Below, one piece after another: positions 61,301 through 64,000 of a DNA stretch of 64,000 nucleotides. Location: positions 142,409,001-142,473,000 of the forward strand of contig NC_092587.1 in NCBI RefSeq assembly GCF_047663525.1, written 5' to 3'. Position 1 is the first letter of the stretch, and every line of letters begins with the position of its first letter. The DNA is from Anas platyrhynchos. Its lineage: Eukaryota > Chordata > Aves > Anseriformes > Anatidae. The notes under the pieces were generated by a model. It did not search any database and was not told where the DNA came from. It saw nothing but the letters and a program-made list of their open reading frames with translations. The translations under genes and the position numbers were made by a program.

Positions 61301-63872
61301 AAAAAAAAAAAAAAAAGTCCCAGAGTTTACAGTACTTTTTTTTGTTGTTGTTAGTTGGGTGATGCCTTACACTTTTATGTCATGTGAAGCTGACCATCCA
61401 CCAAAAGTACCAGTCAAGGAGGTCACTGAAATATGGAGTTGCCCTTTGCTTGCATTTGGATAAGTCTGATGAATAAAACATTGTTCAACATTATTCAGGA
61501 ATGACATCAAATGTTTTTCCTCCATAGGCAAAACATTGCAGTCTAGACTGAGAGGAGGCTTTTGACATCCTTGCGTTATTCTCAATTTTGCAAAAAAAAT
61601 CACATTGAATTCATGATTAAATGAAGGCATTTAAAAATACTAAGCCCAAGCTGCTCTGAACTTAAACAAAGATGAAGTACCAGTGGAAAGAAGAAGAATG
61701 TTTTCCTTCTTTTACCACTGTACCTACAGTTTTTGAAGGTGATTAACTGTTGTGTGCTCTAATATTAAAAGGTTTTTTAAAAGGCATTTTATTGGGAGGA
61801 TTTCTGATTTAAAGAGGTGCTTCAGGAAGTAATCAGCTGTTTTACTATCCTGTTGAGATAGCTATTTCTCTGTCAGTGTAAACTCAAGTAATATTCATAT
61901 CAGTTTAGGCAATGCTATGGCATACAATCACAGAATAAACGGCATGGAAAGCGGCTTTTAACACTGCATCATCTACATAGTAAAAATATATGCCATTAAT
62001 AAAATGTACTTAAAAAGACAACAAAAAGGTTGACAGGTAAACTCCCTAGGAGCAACAGGTTTTATCACTACACCGTCATCACGTTTCTACAACCTAATAT
62101 AACTAAGATAACTCCGATGAGTCAGTTAAACCAGTTGTTCTACCAGGCCTGACAGTGAGGCTCTGAAAAAGCCTATTTTTTACTCTAAATATCACCTAAC
62201 ACATCCAGCAGCTAGCAACATCTTCGGTTCAGAGATCATGAGGAAAACACTCCAATCTGCTACCTAATCTGGCTCATGACTGATCTGAACACCATCACTT
62301 CCTGATGAGAAACAGCTGAATTCATCCCATTCTAGAACTATAGCATGTTATTTAAATATATCAACAAACAACTGAGTCTCTTGTAGCCATATCTGAAAAA
62401 AATAACTCAGAACTCATCTGACTAGAATGAGCTCTGAAAGTGTGTTGCCACCCAGCTCCCCATGGATCAAGGCAAATGTTTCTTCACCTGGTGCTGGCCA
62501 CCTCAGCACCTCGAAGGGACACTAAGGCCAGGCCACCCAGCCTTCAAGCCCGGTGTGAGGAGGACATCTCCCCCAGAGGCAATATCTGTGAAAAGGGACC
62601 CAGTGTCATTGTGAGAGGGAATCTTAGAGAGGAGGTGTTTTCCTCCATATGCCTGAAGCCAGGGCCTAGAAGGTCACACTCCCAGGCCCATGTCTACTTC
62701 AACAGAGAGCAGGGGAGAGGGAGGCAAGAGGGGAAGAAGGCTTGGATCAGGATGGAGAGGGAAGGAAAGAGTGCCTGGGGGAACTAGAGAAGGAAGCATG
62801 CTGCCACAGAGACCACTGGACCAGCACTTGGTGGCTTTGGTTCTTTTGGTACTCTAGGGTTACACACTAATAATTTAAGGATTATCAGGAAAAGGTCCTG
62901 GGCAATAATGTTTCAGATGAGGCAATATGTCTCACTGCAGTCTCAACTTCCAATAAGCACAGATATGTTTGATAATAAACACATACTGTGGCCCACAGAA
63001 AGTACAATCTTGCCTTACCGCTATGGAATAAATCTCCTGGATTCCTTTTATGTAATTAATCAATGCATAGGGAAATTTTTATTTTAACATCAAGTTACTC
63101 CTTATCTATTAGAGCTCACTCCCTGGAGAGATGTATCCCTAATTATCATAATTACCATAAAGTTCAGCTTCTGGAAATTTCATATTATACATTTAACTTT
63201 TGGCATCATAAAATGTGAAGTGCAAAGTACATATGATGTGCTTTTCTGAACAACTTAACAGTAATAGTATCTACTTCCTTGCTCCATACAATTTTTGTAC
63301 TTCTGACATGGAATTACATAAATGCTATGCACTCTTCTCTGTTACCAAAGTAAGAGAAAGCACTAATTTGCTTCAAAAACACTATACTCCTTCCTTGTGG
63401 TAACTATTCAGAAACTGTATTCTCAATTTTAAGAAAAATTCTCATTGAAATTCCTGTAATCATAATAACAGGTAATTTTGTGAACTCTTCTTTCAGGACT
63501 GACATTAAAAAAAAACAAAAACAAAAACAAAACAAAAAAAAAACACCTTCTTGAACAAAAGTCTTCTATCTACAGATATATTCATTCCACTTGGCTAGCT
63601 TTCTTCTTGTTTATTTTTGAAAGGGTTACAGTGATACTGACATACCAGGATAGCCCCCAGCAATAATAAGGCATTAGATGCTTTCCAAGAAATAATGGTT
63701 TCTCTGCAGCTTCTAAGTGATGGCCTACTTGGTAAATGAGTTATTCAATAAATTCTATGAACAAGAGCTTTTCCTCTTGGTTGCATTTACTCAAATGTTT
63801 TGGATAGACACTAGATCTATACTTTTTTTTTTCTTTTTAACAATATGCTATAATTCTTTCTATGGATATATA
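55376..63872. other. Non-coding desert sequence, about 8.5 kb
   Basis: No gene, RNA gene or young transposon is recognised. Seen here: an SMAD-like palindrome at 56030-56044, a T run at 57743-57758, a TTTC/T-rich stretch at 60287-60321, a T/A-rich stretch at 60831-60892, an A run at 61294-61316, and an AAAAC-type A-rich stretch at 63507-63544. The longest open frame is about 150 codons without a domain. Confidence 0.5.
63507..63544. repeat. A-rich (AAAAC)n-like repeat
   Basis: Runs of A punctuated by single C. Confidence 0.85.
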
Positions 63873-64000
63873 TCCCAGGGGAGTTGTGGAATCTCCTTCT
63901 CTCTGGAGACATTTAAAACCCACCTGGACATGTTCCTGTGTGACCTGATCTAGGTGTTCCTGCTCTGGCAGGGGGATTGGGCTATATTATCTTTCAAGGT
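63873..64000 (+). mobile_element. CR1 LINE fragment, cut by the window end
   Basis: Reads gagttgtggaatctccttct, then acccacctggacatgttcct, then a ctctggcagggggattgg block, matching the 3' untranslated part of avian CR1 in the plus orientation. The octamer tail would lie beyond the window. It is 5'-truncated. Confidence 0.85.

Overview
This window is vertebrate nuclear DNA, almost certainly from a bird. The best evidence is three truncated CR1 LINE 3' ends (13744-13848 minus strand, 41761-41910 plus strand, 63873-64000 plus strand). The plus-strand copy at 41761-41910 ends in the octamer-type tail ATTCTGTGATTCTATGATT that is typical of avian CR1. Long poly-T/poly-A runs, pentanucleotide microsatellites, CpG depletion outside discrete islands and the lack of any dense coding organisation all fit. 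The species cannot be fixed from the sequence.

I find no protein-coding exon, tRNA, rRNA, known microRNA or CRISPR array that I can support. The longest open frames either lie in GC-rich DNA where stop codons are rare, or translate simple repeats (poly-K, poly-F, SPLLS, REGKG). None shows a recognisable domain.

Layout. 1-10.9 kb is a GC- and CpG-rich domain with several CpG islands (about 1480-1790, 5860-6680, 6980-7330, 8060-8720, 9250-10800). They are separated by AT-rich, homopolymer-rich stretches that carry homeodomain-, POU- and RFX-type sites. A good CTCF-like motif (10671-10684, minus strand) sits at the right edge. This looks like the flank of a developmental regulator gene whose exons lie outside the window; that is inference. 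From 10.9 to 64 kb the DNA is AT-richer, CpG-poor and poor in young repeats, like a gene desert. It contains a degenerate LINE-like block (16.55-18.47 kb), relict ancient repeats, and two perfect 180-bp pentanucleotide arrays (19356-19535 and 32201-32380, exactly 36 units each).

Four to five isolated CpG-retaining or motif-dense segments stand out in the desert as candidate cis-regulatory elements: about 21.19-21.68 kb, 28.68-29.42 kb (YY1 and RFX-like sites), 37.9-38.64 kb, 48.1-48.48 kb (forkhead palindrome) and 50.75-51.12 kb. A POU-like 13-mer recurs at 49.1-49.8 kb next to a perfect odd-centred 25-bp palindrome. Several other perfect inverted repeats are recorded. Conservation could not be tested here, so all regulatory calls rest on motif and composition only. 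I did not find a previously undescribed gene system; the most checkable novelties are the structured non-coding elements and the two equal-length arrays.
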